NCBI RefSeq assembly: GCF_035609205.1
Contig: NZ_CP141184.1
Location: forward strand, 5,277,001-5,341,000
From: Hymenobacter sp. GOD-10R
Lineage (GTDB): Bacteria; Bacteroidota; Bacteroidia; Cytophagales; Hymenobacteraceae
Reading direction: 5' to 3'
Length of the DNA stretch: 64,000 nt
Part shown: in pieces, positions 1-9,202 of the stretch
Layout: every line of letters starts with the position of its first letter
Position numbering within the stretch: the stretch's first letter is position 1
Position numbers and translations under genes: made by a program
The notes under the pieces: generated by a model
Seen by the model: the letters and a program-made list of their open reading frames with translations, nothing else
Told to the model about the DNA's origin: nothing
Database searches by the model: none

Positions 1-1
1 C

Positions 2-3000
2 ACGCCTTACCTGGAAATGAGCGCGCCGCAGGTGTTCTGGGGCCGGTCGCGGCGGGTGAGTGGCTCGGCAGAGATGCGCGCCAACCTCGTGTTCAACTAC
101 TCGGTGCGGCCCAGCGACGTGCGCGGCAAGCTGCGCGTTACGCAAGATGGGCAGCCGGTAGCCTTCGAGGTCGTATCGGCCGAGCCAGACAAGCTGGTAG
201 GTATCAGCTTTACCCAGCAAGTGCGGCCCTACTCGCCTTTGACGCTGACCGTGGAGCCGGGCCTGCGCGCCGTGGGCAGCGACCGAGCTACCACCAAACC
301 ACTCACCGCCGACGGCGACGTGCCCGACCAGCAAACCCTGCAAGTGCGCGAACTGACCGGCTCCTTGCAAGATGGCGAACCCGTCGTGACGGTGCTCACC
401 AACCAGCCCGTTTCGGCGGATGATATTCGGGAGCAGCTGAAGGTGTCGCCGGAGGTGCCGTTTGCGGTGGAGGCGTTAGAAAGCGGCTTTGCCCTGAAAG
501 GCGGTTTCGAAGTGGGCCGCAGCTACCAGGTGAGCCTAAGTGGCGGCACGCGCGGCGCCCTGGGCGGACAACTCGCCGAGCCTTTCAGCCAGACCGTAAG
601 CTTCGGCGACGAGCAACCTAGCCTCTCGTTCGCCAACGGCGACAAAGCCATGTACCTCGACGCGCTGGGCGCCCGCAACCTAGGTATCCGCATCAACGAG
701 GTGGAGAAGGTGAAGGTGACCATTGCCAAGGTGTACGCCAACAACATTCAGCAACTAATGCGCGGCGGCAGCCAGTACGGCTACCCCGAATACAATGAGG
801 ATGAGCCCAGTACCGACGACGAAGGCGGCTACATCGACCGCTCTTTCCAATACTACGACGTCGAAAACCTAGGTAATGTGCTCACCGAGCGCACCTACAC
901 CGTGTCGGGTTTGCCGAAGCAGCAGGGTTTGCGGCTGCTCAACCTGAGCATGAAGGACCTGGAATTTACGGGGCCGCTGAAGGGGCTGTACATCGTAAAA
1001 ATTGAAGACACCGAGCATCAATGGCTGCAAGTATCGAAGCTGGTAGCAGTGTCAGATATCGGGCTGATTGTGAAACAGGGCAAGGCTGGCAGCACGCTGG
1101 TGTTTGCCAACTCCATCCGCAATGCCAAGCCGCTTTCGGGCGTGTCGGTGCAGTTTGTAAGTTCTAATAACCAAGTTATTGCGTCGAGCACGACGAACGG
1201 CGACGGCCTAGCGAAATTCGACAGCACGGCCGCCACGAGCCGCTTCCGCCTGAGCATGGTGACGGCCCAACGCGAGTCGGATTTTACGTTCCTCGACTTG
1301 CCGCGCAGCCGCGTTGAGACGTCGCGGTTTGAGGTGGGCGGTTTGCAGAGCAACGCAGCCCGCTACCAAGCCTTCCTCTACGGCGACCGGGACCTGTACC
1401 GCCCCGGCGACACGATTCGCACCAACACCGTTATCCGGACCGAAAACTGGAAAACGCCGCCCGCCAACTTGCCGGTCAAGATTCGGCTGCTGTTGCCCAC
1501 GGGCAAGGAGTACGCGAGCTTGCGCAAGAAGCTGTCGGCGGCGGGCTCGTTTGAGTCGAGCTTCATTCTGCCGCCGAGTATCATGACGGGCCTTTACACG
1601 CTGGAAATCCTCACCGGAAACGACGTGCTGCTCACCTCGCGCCAGCTCAGCGTGGAAGAATTTATTCCCGACCGCCTGAAAGTGACGGTGAAAGCTAGCC
1701 CCGCCGTCGTGCGTCCGGGGCAAACGGTGACAGCCAACATCACGGCCACCAACCTGTTCGGCCCGCCCGCCACCGACCGCAAGTTTGAGGTGGAGTTCTC
1801 GCTGAAAGAGAAGTCCTTCAACCCCAAGAAATACCCTGATTACGACTTCCAAATCAGCACCGGGGAAGAGCGCCGCGCGAGCTACGAAGAGGAATCGGAA
1901 AGCACGTCGGCCATTTCGAGCCGCTTTGAGAAAGCCGTGCGCGAAGGCAACACCGACGCGGCCGGCCGGGGGGCGGCCACGTACGAGGTGCCGGGCTACT
2001 CCGACCTAGGTATTCTGGAAGGCGCGGCGTTTACGACGGTGTTCGACGAAACCGGCCGGCCAGTTAACCGCTTGGCCACGTTTGAGGTACAAACCCAGCC
2101 GGTACTATACGGGCTCCAACGCCTCAGCGACTTAATCAGCACGCGCCAGCAATTGCCGGTGCGCATCGTGGCCCTCACGCCGGCCGGTCAGCCGACGAAT
2201 GCCAGCGCGCAGGTGACCATTGTACGACTGTTGTGGGAAACGGTGATTGAGCGCCGCGGCGGTCGTTACCTCTACAACTCGCAAAAGCGCGAGCAGGTGG
2301 TGATGAACCGCACCATTCCGCTGTACGCGGGCGGCAACCCCGATGCGAACCTAGGTTTTGCGCCCACCTACTCCGGCGAATACGAAGTGCGGGTGAGTCG
2401 GCCCGGCGCCCGCACCTACGTGGCGCAACGCGTGTACGCCTATGGCTACGGCGATACGCAGAGCAATTCCTTCGAAGTAAACAACGAGGGCGAGGTGACC
2501 ATTGAGGCCGACAAGGCCAAGTACCAACCTGGCGAAACCGCCAACCTGCTGCTGAAAACACCTTTCCCCGGCCGCGTGCTCGTGACGGTGGAGCGCGACC
2601 GGGTGCTCGACCATTTCTACGTGACCACCGACGAGAAATCGGCCCGCGTGCGCATCCCGATTCGCGGCAACCACGTGCCCAATATCTATGTGACGGCCAC
2701 CGCCATCCGCGAAATCACCGACAACCGCCTGCCGCTCACGGTGGCCCGCGGCTTCGTGCCGCTCACGGTGGAGAAGCCTGAGGCCCAGCTGCAAGTCGCC
2801 CTGAACGTGCCCCAGCAAAGCCGCTCCCAAACCTGGCAAACCATCGAAGCCACAACCGCGCCCGGCGCCAACGTGACCCTGGCCGTGGTGGACGAAGGCA
2901 TTCTACAACTCAAGGATTACCGCACGCCCGACCCCTACGGCTACTTCTACCAGAAGCGCGCCCTCGAAGTGCAGGCCTACGACGTGTACCCCTTCCTGCT

Positions 3001-5167
3001 GCCCGAGCTAGGTACCAGCAGCTCCGGGGGCGACGCCGCCGACCTCTCGCGCCGCACCACGCCCGTGCCCTCGCGCCGCGTGAAGCTGCTCGCTAAATGG
3101 AGCGGCGTGCTGAAGGCCGATGCCAGCGGCAAAGTGCGCTACAAAGTGCGCATTCCGCAGTTCTCGGGCGCCGTGCGGGTCATGGCCCTCGCTTACAAAG
3201 ACGACGCGTTTGGCTCCGCCGAAAAAACCATGAAAGTGGCTGACCCGGTGGTAATCAGCACCGCGCTACCTAGGTTCCTAAGCCCCGGCGACACGATTGA
3301 CGTGCCGGTGACGCTGACGAACACGACGGGGAAAGAGATGCGAATTGTAGTTAATGCTCAGACAGGAAGCTTACTCCAATTGATTGACAACGGATCAGCA
3401 GAGCGTGGAGGCAAGCTAAATTTCAAGTATATGAACCTTAAGCCTAACACTGAAGGGCGAGTTCTTTTCCAGCTTAAAGCTTTACAAGCATTAGGCAACG
3501 AGAAAGTAACAATCGTAGCTCAATCTGGTCAGGATGCTGCTAATAAAGGAGAAACCTTCACCGAAACTATCGAAATACCCGTCCGACCCGCCTCACCGCT
3601 TGAAAAGCGCAACGGCTCCGGTGTCATAGCAGGTGGTAGCGACGCGACGTTGAACCTGAAAACCAACTTCCTGCCGTCGTCGCTGCGGAGCCAGCTGGTG
3701 GTGAGCCGCTCGCCGATGACGGAGTTTGCCAAAGACCTGCGCTATCTACTGCAATACCCTTACGGCTGCCTGGAGCAAACCGTGTCGGCCGCTTTTCCAC
3801 AGCTCTATTACGGCGACCTAACTGCCACGCTTCAGCAGAAAACCGGGCAGGCCGCCAAGGCCCAGCGCTACAACCCAAACTACAACGTGCAGGAAGCCAT
3901 TCGCAAAATCGAGTCGATGCAGCTCTACAACGGCTCGCTCAGCTACTGGCCCGGCGGCGACTACGACAACTGGTGGGCCACCGCCTACGCCGCGCACTTC
4001 TTGCTGGAAGCCCAGCGCGCCGGCTTCGACGTGAATAAAATCGTGCTTGACAAAGTGCTGCGCTACCTGCAATTCCGCAACCGCAAGCGCGAAACCGAGC
4101 CCTACCAGTACTTCGACGCCAATAACATTGCCCGCCAGAAAACCATTGCCAAAAAGGAAATCACCTACAGCCTCTACGTGCTAGCCCTGGCCGGTCGGCA
4201 AGACCCCGTGGCGATGAACTACTACAAAGCCAATCGGCCGCTGCTCGCCCAGGATGCTCGGTTCCTGTTGGCCTGTACCTTCGCCCTCAACGGCAACGAG
4301 CGCAGCTTCCGCGACGTGCTGCCCACTAAGTTCGGGGGCGAAACCGCCGCGGCCCGCGCCCTCGATGGCTCGTTCTACTCCCCCATCCGCGACGAAGCCC
4401 TGGTACTCAACGCCCTGCTCGCCGCCGACCCCGGCAACGCGCAAGTCGTGAGCCTCACGCGCCAGCTGAGCCGCCAGGTAAAGCAAGCGGGCTGGCTCAG
4501 CACCCAAGAGCGGGCATTTGCCCTGCTAGCCCTCGGCAAAGTAGCGCGCCAGAACGCAGGCAGCACCGTCACGGCCTCCCTCCTTGCTGACAGCAAGAAG
4601 ATCGGAGAGTTTTCGGGCAAAGACCTCACGGTGAATAACGTAGCCAATCGGCAGCTAGCCTTGCGCACGGCGGGCAGCGGTAGCCTCTATTACTTCTGGG
4701 AAACGGAAGGCATTTCGCCCACCAACACCATCCGCGAGGAAGACGCCTACCTGCGCGTGCGCCGCCAGTTCCTCGACCGCAACGGTCAGCCCCTAGGCTC
4801 GCCCACCTTCCGCCAGAATGATTTGGTAGTCGTAAAAATCACCCTGCAAGCCGCCGACGCGGCCGGCGAGGTGAAGAACGTCGCCGTCACCGACCTACTG
4901 CCCGCCGGCCTCGAAATCGAAAACCCACGCATCGGCGCCGTCCGCGACCTAGCCTGGGCCACCGATGCCGCCCAACCCGACTACCTGGATATGCGCGACG
5001 ACCGCATCAACCTATTCACCACCGCCACAGGTCAGTCCAAGTCGTTCTACTACCTGGCGCGGGCGGTGAGCAAAGGTACTTTCAGGCTAGGTCCGGTGAG
5101 TGCTGATGCGATGTATAACGCGGAGTACCATAGCTATAATGGAGCTGGCGTAGTACGAGTGAAGTAG
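2..5167 (+). CDS. alpha-2-macroglobulin family protein (5' end outside window)
   Basis: Bacterial alpha-2-macroglobulins are large periplasmic protease traps: cleavage of a bait region exposes a thioester that covalently captures the protease. The frame is open to the window edge with no stop before the first ATG (17), so the N-terminus, including any lipoprotein signal, is missing. What remains is about 1,720 residues. The thioester motif CLEQ is present within YGCLEQ (Cys codon at 3767), about residue 1251 counted from the ATG. Upstream lies the family signature VDEGILQL (about 2890) followed by TPDPYGYF. A Ser/Gly/Arg-rich stretch at about 3015-3085 is a plausible bait region. PBP1C follows on the same strand, the classical A2M partner. 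The TAG stop is part of a hairpin repeat. Codons at about 3340-3560 are much more A/T-rich than the rest. The family call is very secure. Confidence 0.96.
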   Translation, partial: TPYLEMSAPQVFWGRSRRVSGSAEMRANLVFNYSVRPSDVRGKLRVTQDGQPVAFEVVSAEPDKLVGISFTQQVRPYSPLTLTVEPGLRAVGSDRATTKPLTADGDVPDQQTLQVRELTGSLQDGEPVVTVLTNQPVSADDIREQLKVSPEVPFAVEALESGFALKGGFEVGRSYQVSLSGGTRGALGGQLAEPFSQTVSFGDEQPSLSFANGDKAMYLDALGARNLGIRINEVEKVKVTIAKVYANNIQQLMRGGSQYGYPEYNEDEPSTDDEGGYIDRSFQYYDVENLGNVLTERTYTVSGLPKQQGLRLLNLSMKDLEFTGPLKGLYIVKIEDTEHQWLQVSKLVAVSDIGLIVKQGKAGSTLVFANSIRNAKPLSGVSVQFVSSNNQVIASSTTNGDGLAKFDSTAATSRFRLSMVTAQRESDFTFLDLPRSRVETSRFEVGGLQSNAARYQAFLYGDRDLYRPGDTIRTNTVIRTENWKTPPANLPVKIRLLLPTGKEYASLRKKLSAAGSFESSFILPPSIMTGLYTLEILTGNDVLLTSRQLSVEEFIPDRLKVTVKASPAVVRPGQTVTANITATNLFGPPATDRKFEVEFSLKEKSFNPKKYPDYDFQISTGEERRASYEEESESTSAISSRFEKAVREGNTDAAGRGAATYEVPGYSDLGILEGAAFTTVFDETGRPVNRLATFEVQTQPVLYGLQRLSDLISTRQQLPVRIVALTPAGQPTNASAQVTIVRLLWETVIERRGGRYLYNSQKREQVVMNRTIPLYAGGNPDANLGFAPTYSGEYEVRVSRPGARTYVAQRVYAYGYGDTQSNSFEVNNEGEVTIEADKAKYQPGETANLLLKTPFPGRVLVTVERDRVLDHFYVTTDEKSARVRIPIRGNHVPNIYVTATAIREITDNRLPLTVARGFVPLTVEKPEAQLQVALNVPQQSRSQTWQTIEATTAPGANVTLAVVDEGILQLKDYRTPDPYGYFYQKRALEVQAYDVYPFLLPELGTSSSGGDAADLSRRTTPVPSRRVKLLAKWSGVLKADASGKVRYKVRIPQFSGAVRVMALAYKDDAFGSAEKTMKVADPVVISTALPRFLSPGDTIDVPVTLTNTTGKEMRIVVNAQTGSLLQLIDNGSAERGGKLNFKYMNLKPNTEGRVLFQLKALQALGNEKVTIVAQSGQDAANKGETFTETIEIPVRPASPLEKRNGSGVIAGGSDATLNLKTNFLPSSLRSQLVVSRSPMTEFAKDLRYLLQYPYGCLEQTVSAAFPQLYYGDLTATLQQKTGQAAKAQRYNPNYNVQEAIRKIESMQLYNGSLSYWPGGDYDNWWATAYAAHFLLEAQRAGFDVNKIVLDKVLRYLQFRNRKRETEPYQYFDANNIARQKTIAKKEITYSLYVLALAGRQDPVAMNYYKANRPLLAQDARFLLACTFALNGNERSFRDVLPTKFGGETAAARALDGSFYSPIRDEALVLNALLAADPGNAQVVSLTRQLSRQVKQAGWLSTQERAFALLALGKVARQNAGSTVTASLLADSKKIGEFSGKDLTVNNVANRQLALRTAGSGSLYYFWETEGISPTNTIREEDAYLRVRRQFLDRNGQPLGSPTFRQNDLVVVKITLQAADAAGEVKNVAVTDLLPAGLEIENPRIGAVRDLAWATDAAQPDYLDMRDDRINLFTTATGQSKSFYYLARAVSKGTFRLGPVSADAMYNAEYHSYNGAGVVRVK

Positions 5168-5283
5168 AGACACATACTTGTGTCTCGTCGTTGAACGATC
5201 GACCTTGCGCCGTATGGTTGCATTCTTGCAGAAGGTGCCTGACAAACAACATCAGCAACGATTGAGACACAAGTATGTGTCTC
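5167..5283. repeat. inverted pair of REP-like hairpins, left of the RAYT gene
   Basis: Two 20-bp hairpin units, GAGACACA-TACT-TGTGTCTC at 5167-5186 and its reverse complement (loop AGTA) at 5264-5283, face each other across about 77 bases. Each unit folds alone and the two can also pair as a long cruciform, the layout of a REPIN/BIME. The first unit starts inside the TAG stop codon of the alpha-2-macroglobulin gene. An equivalent pair lies at 5859-5984, and the spacers share the strings CGTTGAAC and TGCGCCGTATG. This arrangement around a RAYT gene is the known substrate layout for that family. Confidence 0.85.
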
Positions 5284-5301
5284 TACACGCAGTGTCGGGC
5301 T

Positions 5302-5859
5302 ATGGAACAGGAGCTCTACCAAGATAAATACCGCACGCAGTCAATCCGCCTCGCGGGGTACGACTATGGGCAAAACGGCGCTTACTTCATCACGATTTGT
5401 ACCAGCAACCGAGCTAAGTCGTTCGGCGAAATCATCATACCGAACCAAGATTGGGATCAAGCCTACCTTCGGTCTACGGAGCTGGGCATTGTGGTGCAAG
5501 AATGTTAGCAGTCTATTCCACAACGTTTTTCTTTTGCCTGCTCAGATGCTTTTATCCTGATGCCAGATCATCTGCACGCTATTCTCATCTTTGACAAATC
5601 AGCCACAGTCACTTCTAAATTATCTTACCAAAGCAAATTTGGACCGCAGCGCGACAACCTAGCTGCTATCGTGCGCGGCTTTAAGGCGGGAGTGAGTTCA
5701 TGGGCACGCAGCAAAGCACTGGATTTCAAATGGCAACCGGGCTTTTATGATCGAATTATTCGCAATGAAACTGAGTTCGATAAAATCCGCCACTACATTG
5801 CTACTAATCCCAGCCGCTGGCAGCACGAGCAGTTCAGCGAGGAGAACCTGTACCGGTAG
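5302..5859 (+). pseudogene. REP-associated tyrosine transposase (RAYT, IS200-like Y1) interrupted by one amber codon
   Basis: RAYTs are single-strand HUH nucleases related to IS200/IS605 transposases that mobilise REP hairpins. The frame opens at ATG 5302, runs to TAG 5506-5508, and continues in the same frame to the stop at 5857-5859. Family features lie on both sides of the stop: GAYFITICT before it, and after it MPDHLHAILIF with the HLH metal-binding pair and YIATNPSRW with the candidate catalytic Tyr. Family sequences usually have Trp at the stop position (ECW-QSIP), so one TGG to TAG change explains the break. An ATG at 5275 in the same frame lies inside the hairpin repeat and is unlikely to be the start. 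The two hairpin pairs flanking the gene fit this identity. Expression would need amber readthrough, so I call it a pseudogene; a sequencing error is the alternative. Confidence 0.85.
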
Positions 5860-5984
5860 AGACACATACTTGTGTCTCCTCGTTGAACAATCGTTGCTGC
5901 GCCGTATGAAAGGTTATCTGATGAACGTTCAACGATGACTGTTCAACGCAAGATGTTCAACGAGGAGACACAAGTATGTGTCTC
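5859..5984. repeat. inverted pair of REP-like hairpins, right of the RAYT gene
   Basis: This is a second copy of the hairpin pair: GAGACACA-TACT-TGTGTCTC at 5859-5878 and the reverse-complement unit (loop AGTA) at 5965-5984. As on the left side, the first unit overlaps the TAG stop of the preceding gene, here the transposase. The right unit ends 12 bases before the PBP1C start codon, so transcripts reading into pbpC must cross this structure. The spacer repeats GTTCAACG-type words several times. Confidence 0.85.
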
Positions 5985-5996
5985 TACATTGCACCT

Positions 5997-8303
5997 ATGA
6001 AGCGGCGCGTCAGCATACGTTTTTTTGCAGGGCTAGGGCTGCTAGTGCTTTTGCTGGCTGGCCTCAACCTTGCCTTTCCGCTGCCGCATGCGCCGCAATA
6101 TTCCCCCATCGTCACAGCTGCTGATGGCTCGGTGCTCCATGCCTTTCTGAACCCGACGCAGAAGTGGCGCATGAAAACCGAACTGCGCGAAATCACGCCG
6201 GCGCTTCGCAAGGCCATTATTGCGAAGGAAGACCGGTGGTTTTATTATCATCTCGGCGTCAATCCGCTGGCGATAGTGAAAGCAACGGGGCGCAACCTGT
6301 TCGGCCAGGGTCGCACGACGGGCGCCAGCACCATTACGATGCAGGTGGCGCGTTTGCTGGAGCCCAAGGAACGCACCCTCGGTAATAAGCTGCTGGAGAT
6401 GCTGCGCGCTGTGCAACTCGAAGCGCATTACAGCAAAGATGAAATCTTGCAGCTTTACCTCAACCTAGTGCCCTACGGCGGCAACGTGGAAGGCGTGAAG
6501 TCGGCCGCACTGCTCTACTTTCAGCAGCCGCCTGATTACTTATCACTGGCACAAACCGTGACGCTCGCCATTATTCCAAACCGACCTAGGGGTTTGGTCT
6601 TAGGGAAAAACAATGCGGCCGTATTGCAAGAGCGCAACCGTTGGCTGCGGCGCTTTGGCAAGCTAGGTTTGTTTCCTGCAAAGGATATTGTAGACGCGCT
6701 ATTGGAGCCGCTCGATGTGCAACGCCATGCGGCCCCGACGCTCGCACCGCACCTCGCCCGCCGGTTGGTACGGCAGTTTCCCCACGAGGCCATTATTGCT
6801 TCCACGCTAAGCCGCAGCAAGCAGGCCAAAGCCGAAGACCTAACGCGCAACTATGTGCGTCGTCTGCACGAGCTAGGTATTTCGAATGCGGCGGTGCTGG
6901 TCATCAACAACCGCACTCGGGCCGTGGAAGCCTACGTCGGCTCGGCAGATTTCCGGGATGCTTTCAACCAAGGGCAGGTTGATGGCATTCAAGCGATTCG
7001 CTCGCCGGGCAGCACGCTGAAGCCATTCCTCTATGCCCTCGCCATGGACCGTGGCCTGCTCACGCCCAAGCTCGTGCTGCCCGACGTGCCGACCAACTTC
7101 GACGGCTACCGGCCCGAGAACTTCGACAAACACTGCAACGGCGAAGTGACGCTGGAGCGCGCTCTGGCGTATTCGCTCAATATTCCGGCCGTGCGTGTGC
7201 TCTCCGAAATGGGCGTGCCGACGTTCACGGACAAGCTGCGCGAAGCGGGTTTTCAGCGAGTCAGTCGAGATGCACCTCGGTTGGGTTTGTCCAGTATCCT
7301 AGGTGGTTGTGGCGCCAGCTTAGAAGAGTTGACGGACCTTTATGTGACGCTGGCTAATGCCGGGAAATATGCGCCGTTACGGTGGACCTCGAAGCTAGGG
7401 CATAAGGTCAAAGAAATTCCACTCGTCTCCGACGCTTCCGCCTTCCTCGTCACCGACATTCTCAGCCAACTCACCCGCCCCGATTTACCCATCAACTACC
7501 AGAGCAGCACGCGCCTGCCGAAAGTGGCCTGGAAAACCGGTACGAGCTACGGCCGCCGCGACGCCTGGAGCATCGGCTACAACCGCGAGTACACTATTGG
7601 CGTGTGGGTGGGCAACTTTAGCGGGCAAGGCGCGCCGGCCCTCACCGGCGCGGATGTGGCCACGCCGCTGCTCTTCGACTTGTTCAACACCATCGCTTAC
7701 AACTCGCCTAACGATTGGTTTCAGCCGCCCGCTTCGCTCGATTTCCGCCTAGTGTGCGCCGAAACGGGGTTGCTGCCCGGCGAGCATTGCCCCAACCAAA
7801 TCATCGACTATTTCTTACCCGGCACCTCCTCCACGCAACGCTGCCAGCACCAGAAAGAGATACTTGTTTCGGGTGATGGGCAATATGCTTACTGCCGCGC
7901 CTGCGCCCCAGCGGCGGGTTTTCGGCGCGAGCTATACCCGAATTTGCTACCGGAGGTGCTAGCTTATAAGGAGACGCAGGGCATCCCCTACCGTCGTTTG
8001 CCGCCCCACAACCCTGAGTGCCAGTTGGTGCGCAGCAGCGCAGAGCGGGCACCCAGCATCACCTCGCCCCTAGCCAATACCGAATACGTGCTCAACCGCC
8101 ACGAGCAGCAACAGCTCCTGCTCAGCTGCGCCGCCGACAACGAGGTGCGGCAAGTATATTGGTACGTGAACGACCGGTTCCTGCGAGCCGCCGCCGCTTC
8201 GGAGCGCGTGTTTTTCAAACCATCACCTGGCCCGCTGAAAATATCCTGCGCCGACGACCACGGCCGGAACACCAATATTCAAGTGACGGTTACAGAGATG
8301 TAA
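5997..8303 (+). CDS. pbpC: penicillin-binding protein 1C (bifunctional glycosyltransferase/transpeptidase)
   Basis: Class A penicillin-binding protein of 768 residues that polymerises lipid II and may cross-link peptidoglycan at the outer face of the inner membrane. Order: N-terminal membrane anchor (about residues 5-30); glycosyltransferase 51 domain with the EDRWFYYH catalytic-Glu motif (about residue 78) and TTGASTITMQ; transpeptidase domain with STLK (Ser about 339), SLN and KTGTS (Lys about 513); then the C-terminal BiPBP_C domain typical of PBP1C. ATG 5997 is chosen because the upstream in-frame ATG (5976) lies inside the hairpin repeat and the anchor starts directly after 5997 with MKRRV. 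In many bacteria pbpC directly follows an A2M gene, and it does here except for the inserted RAYT element. PBP1C is thought to repair the wall when A2M traps invading proteases. Confidence 0.96.
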   Translation: MKRRVSIRFFAGLGLLVLLLAGLNLAFPLPHAPQYSPIVTAADGSVLHAFLNPTQKWRMKTELREITPALRKAIIAKEDRWFYYHLGVNPLAIVKATGRNLFGQGRTTGASTITMQVARLLEPKERTLGNKLLEMLRAVQLEAHYSKDEILQLYLNLVPYGGNVEGVKSAALLYFQQPPDYLSLAQTVTLAIIPNRPRGLVLGKNNAAVLQERNRWLRRFGKLGLFPAKDIVDALLEPLDVQRHAAPTLAPHLARRLVRQFPHEAIIASTLSRSKQAKAEDLTRNYVRRLHELGISNAAVLVINNRTRAVEAYVGSADFRDAFNQGQVDGIQAIRSPGSTLKPFLYALAMDRGLLTPKLVLPDVPTNFDGYRPENFDKHCNGEVTLERALAYSLNIPAVRVLSEMGVPTFTDKLREAGFQRVSRDAPRLGLSSILGGCGASLEELTDLYVTLANAGKYAPLRWTSKLGHKVKEIPLVSDASAFLVTDILSQLTRPDLPINYQSSTRLPKVAWKTGTSYGRRDAWSIGYNREYTIGVWVGNFSGQGAPALTGADVATPLLFDLFNTIAYNSPNDWFQPPASLDFRLVCAETGLLPGEHCPNQIIDYFLPGTSSTQRCQHQKEILVSGDGQYAYCRACAPAAGFRRELYPNLLPEVLAYKETQGIPYRRLPPHNPECQLVRSSAERAPSITSPLANTEYVLNRHEQQQLLLSCAADNEVRQVYWYVNDRFLRAAAASERVFFKPSPGPLKISCADDHGRNTNIQVTVTEM

Positions 8304-8330
8304 GCCAAAGACAAAGCAAGAACGGTCACG

Positions 8331-8422
8331 GTCATGCTGAGCTTGCCGAAGCATCTCTACGGCAGTGCTAACTCCAACAGTTCAACGAAGCGGTAGAGAT
8401 GCTTCGGCAAGCTCAGCATGAC
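8331..8422. repeat. 30-bp perfect intergenic inverted repeat
   Basis: Arms at 8331-8360 and 8393-8422 are exact reverse complements separated by 32 bases. Each arm also contains a small hairpin, ATGCT...AGCAT, around GAGCTTGCC. The element sits downstream of pbpC and upstream of the cytochrome b gene. A related element lies at 12045-12138. It has no U-tract, so it is more likely a dispersed repeat than a terminator. Confidence 0.85.
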
Positions 8423-8487
8423 GTTCTGATGATAAACTTTCAACCGGCACAAAGCTGAGCTTGCTTGAATTACGTACAGTTCACCCT

Positions 8488-9198
8488 ATGAAACAGCTTA
8501 AAGAAAAGCACCCCCTAGCCATTCGCTGGTTTCACTGGGTCAATTTTCCAGTGTTGATGTTGATGATTTGGAGTGGCTTGCTCATCTACTGGGCCAACGA
8601 CATTTACCGCATTGGCTGGGGCAAAACCACGCTTTTCCGCTTTTTCCCCGATTCCTTCTACAAAGCGCTGAATGTGCCGTTTCGTTTGGCGGAGGGCATG
8701 TCGCTGCACTTTGTGTTTATGTGGCTGTTTGTCATCAACGGCGCGCTGTATGTGCTCTACACGCTGATTTCCGGCGAGTGGCGCTACTTGCTGCCCGACC
8801 GGCACTCTTTCCGTGAGGCTTGGCAAGTCACGTTGCACGACCTAGGTCTGCGAAAAACGGCGCCTCCTGTGCGCAAATACAACGGGGCTCAACGCATTGC
8901 CTACACCGCCGTCGTGCTGATGGGCTTCGGTTCATTGCTCACAGGCCTAGCTATTTACAAGCCCATTCAAGTGGCGTGGCTGACCCAGGGGCTCGGCGGC
9001 TACGAAGCGGCACGCACCCAGCATTTCGTGCTCACCATCGGCTACGTTCTCTTCTTCGTAGTGCATGTGTTGCAAGTGATACGAGCGGGCTGGAACAATT
9101 TCCGCTCAATGATTGCTGGCTTTGAAGTAATCGACACGCCTGCTCCCACTCCCTCTACGGCCCCCGCTGCCGACCGCCCTGCCCCTTCTTCGATCTAG
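8488..9198 (+). CDS. membrane cytochrome b (b561/Ni-hydrogenase type), partner of the molybdoenzyme
   Basis: A 236-residue integral membrane protein with about four to five hydrophobic segments. Histidines in RWFHWVNF, MSLHFVFMW and VLFFVVHVLQV are placed where this family binds haem b. Such subunits pass electrons between the quinone pool and a periplasmic redox enzyme. The molybdopterin oxidoreductase gene begins 4 bases after the stop, so the two are very probably cotranscribed and form one complex. ATG 8488 gives a normal start (MKQLKEKHP, cytoplasmic and basic); a TTG 27 bases upstream extends the frame but adds nothing recognisable. The C-terminal tail is Pro/Ala/Ser-rich and probably disordered. 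The electron donor and acceptor cannot be read from the sequence. Confidence 0.85.
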   Translation: MKQLKEKHPLAIRWFHWVNFPVLMLMIWSGLLIYWANDIYRIGWGKTTLFRFFPDSFYKALNVPFRLAEGMSLHFVFMWLFVINGALYVLYTLISGEWRYLLPDRHSFREAWQVTLHDLGLRKTAPPVRKYNGAQRIAYTAVVLMGFGSLLTGLAIYKPIQVAWLTQGLGGYEAARTQHFVLTIGYVLFFVVHVLQVIRAGWNNFRSMIAGFEVIDTPAPTPSTAPAADRPAPSSI

Positions 9199-9202
9199 CT
9201 TT

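Noticed and set aside
1208..1852. 214-codon minus-strand open frame within the alpha-2-macroglobulin gene
   Set aside because: It is a high-G+C antisense shadow of a confidently coding gene, with no recognisable motif.
5275..5301. ATG 5275 as the start of the RAYT
   Set aside because: It lies inside the hairpin repeat and the extra residues come from the repeat; ATG 5302 gives the family-like start.
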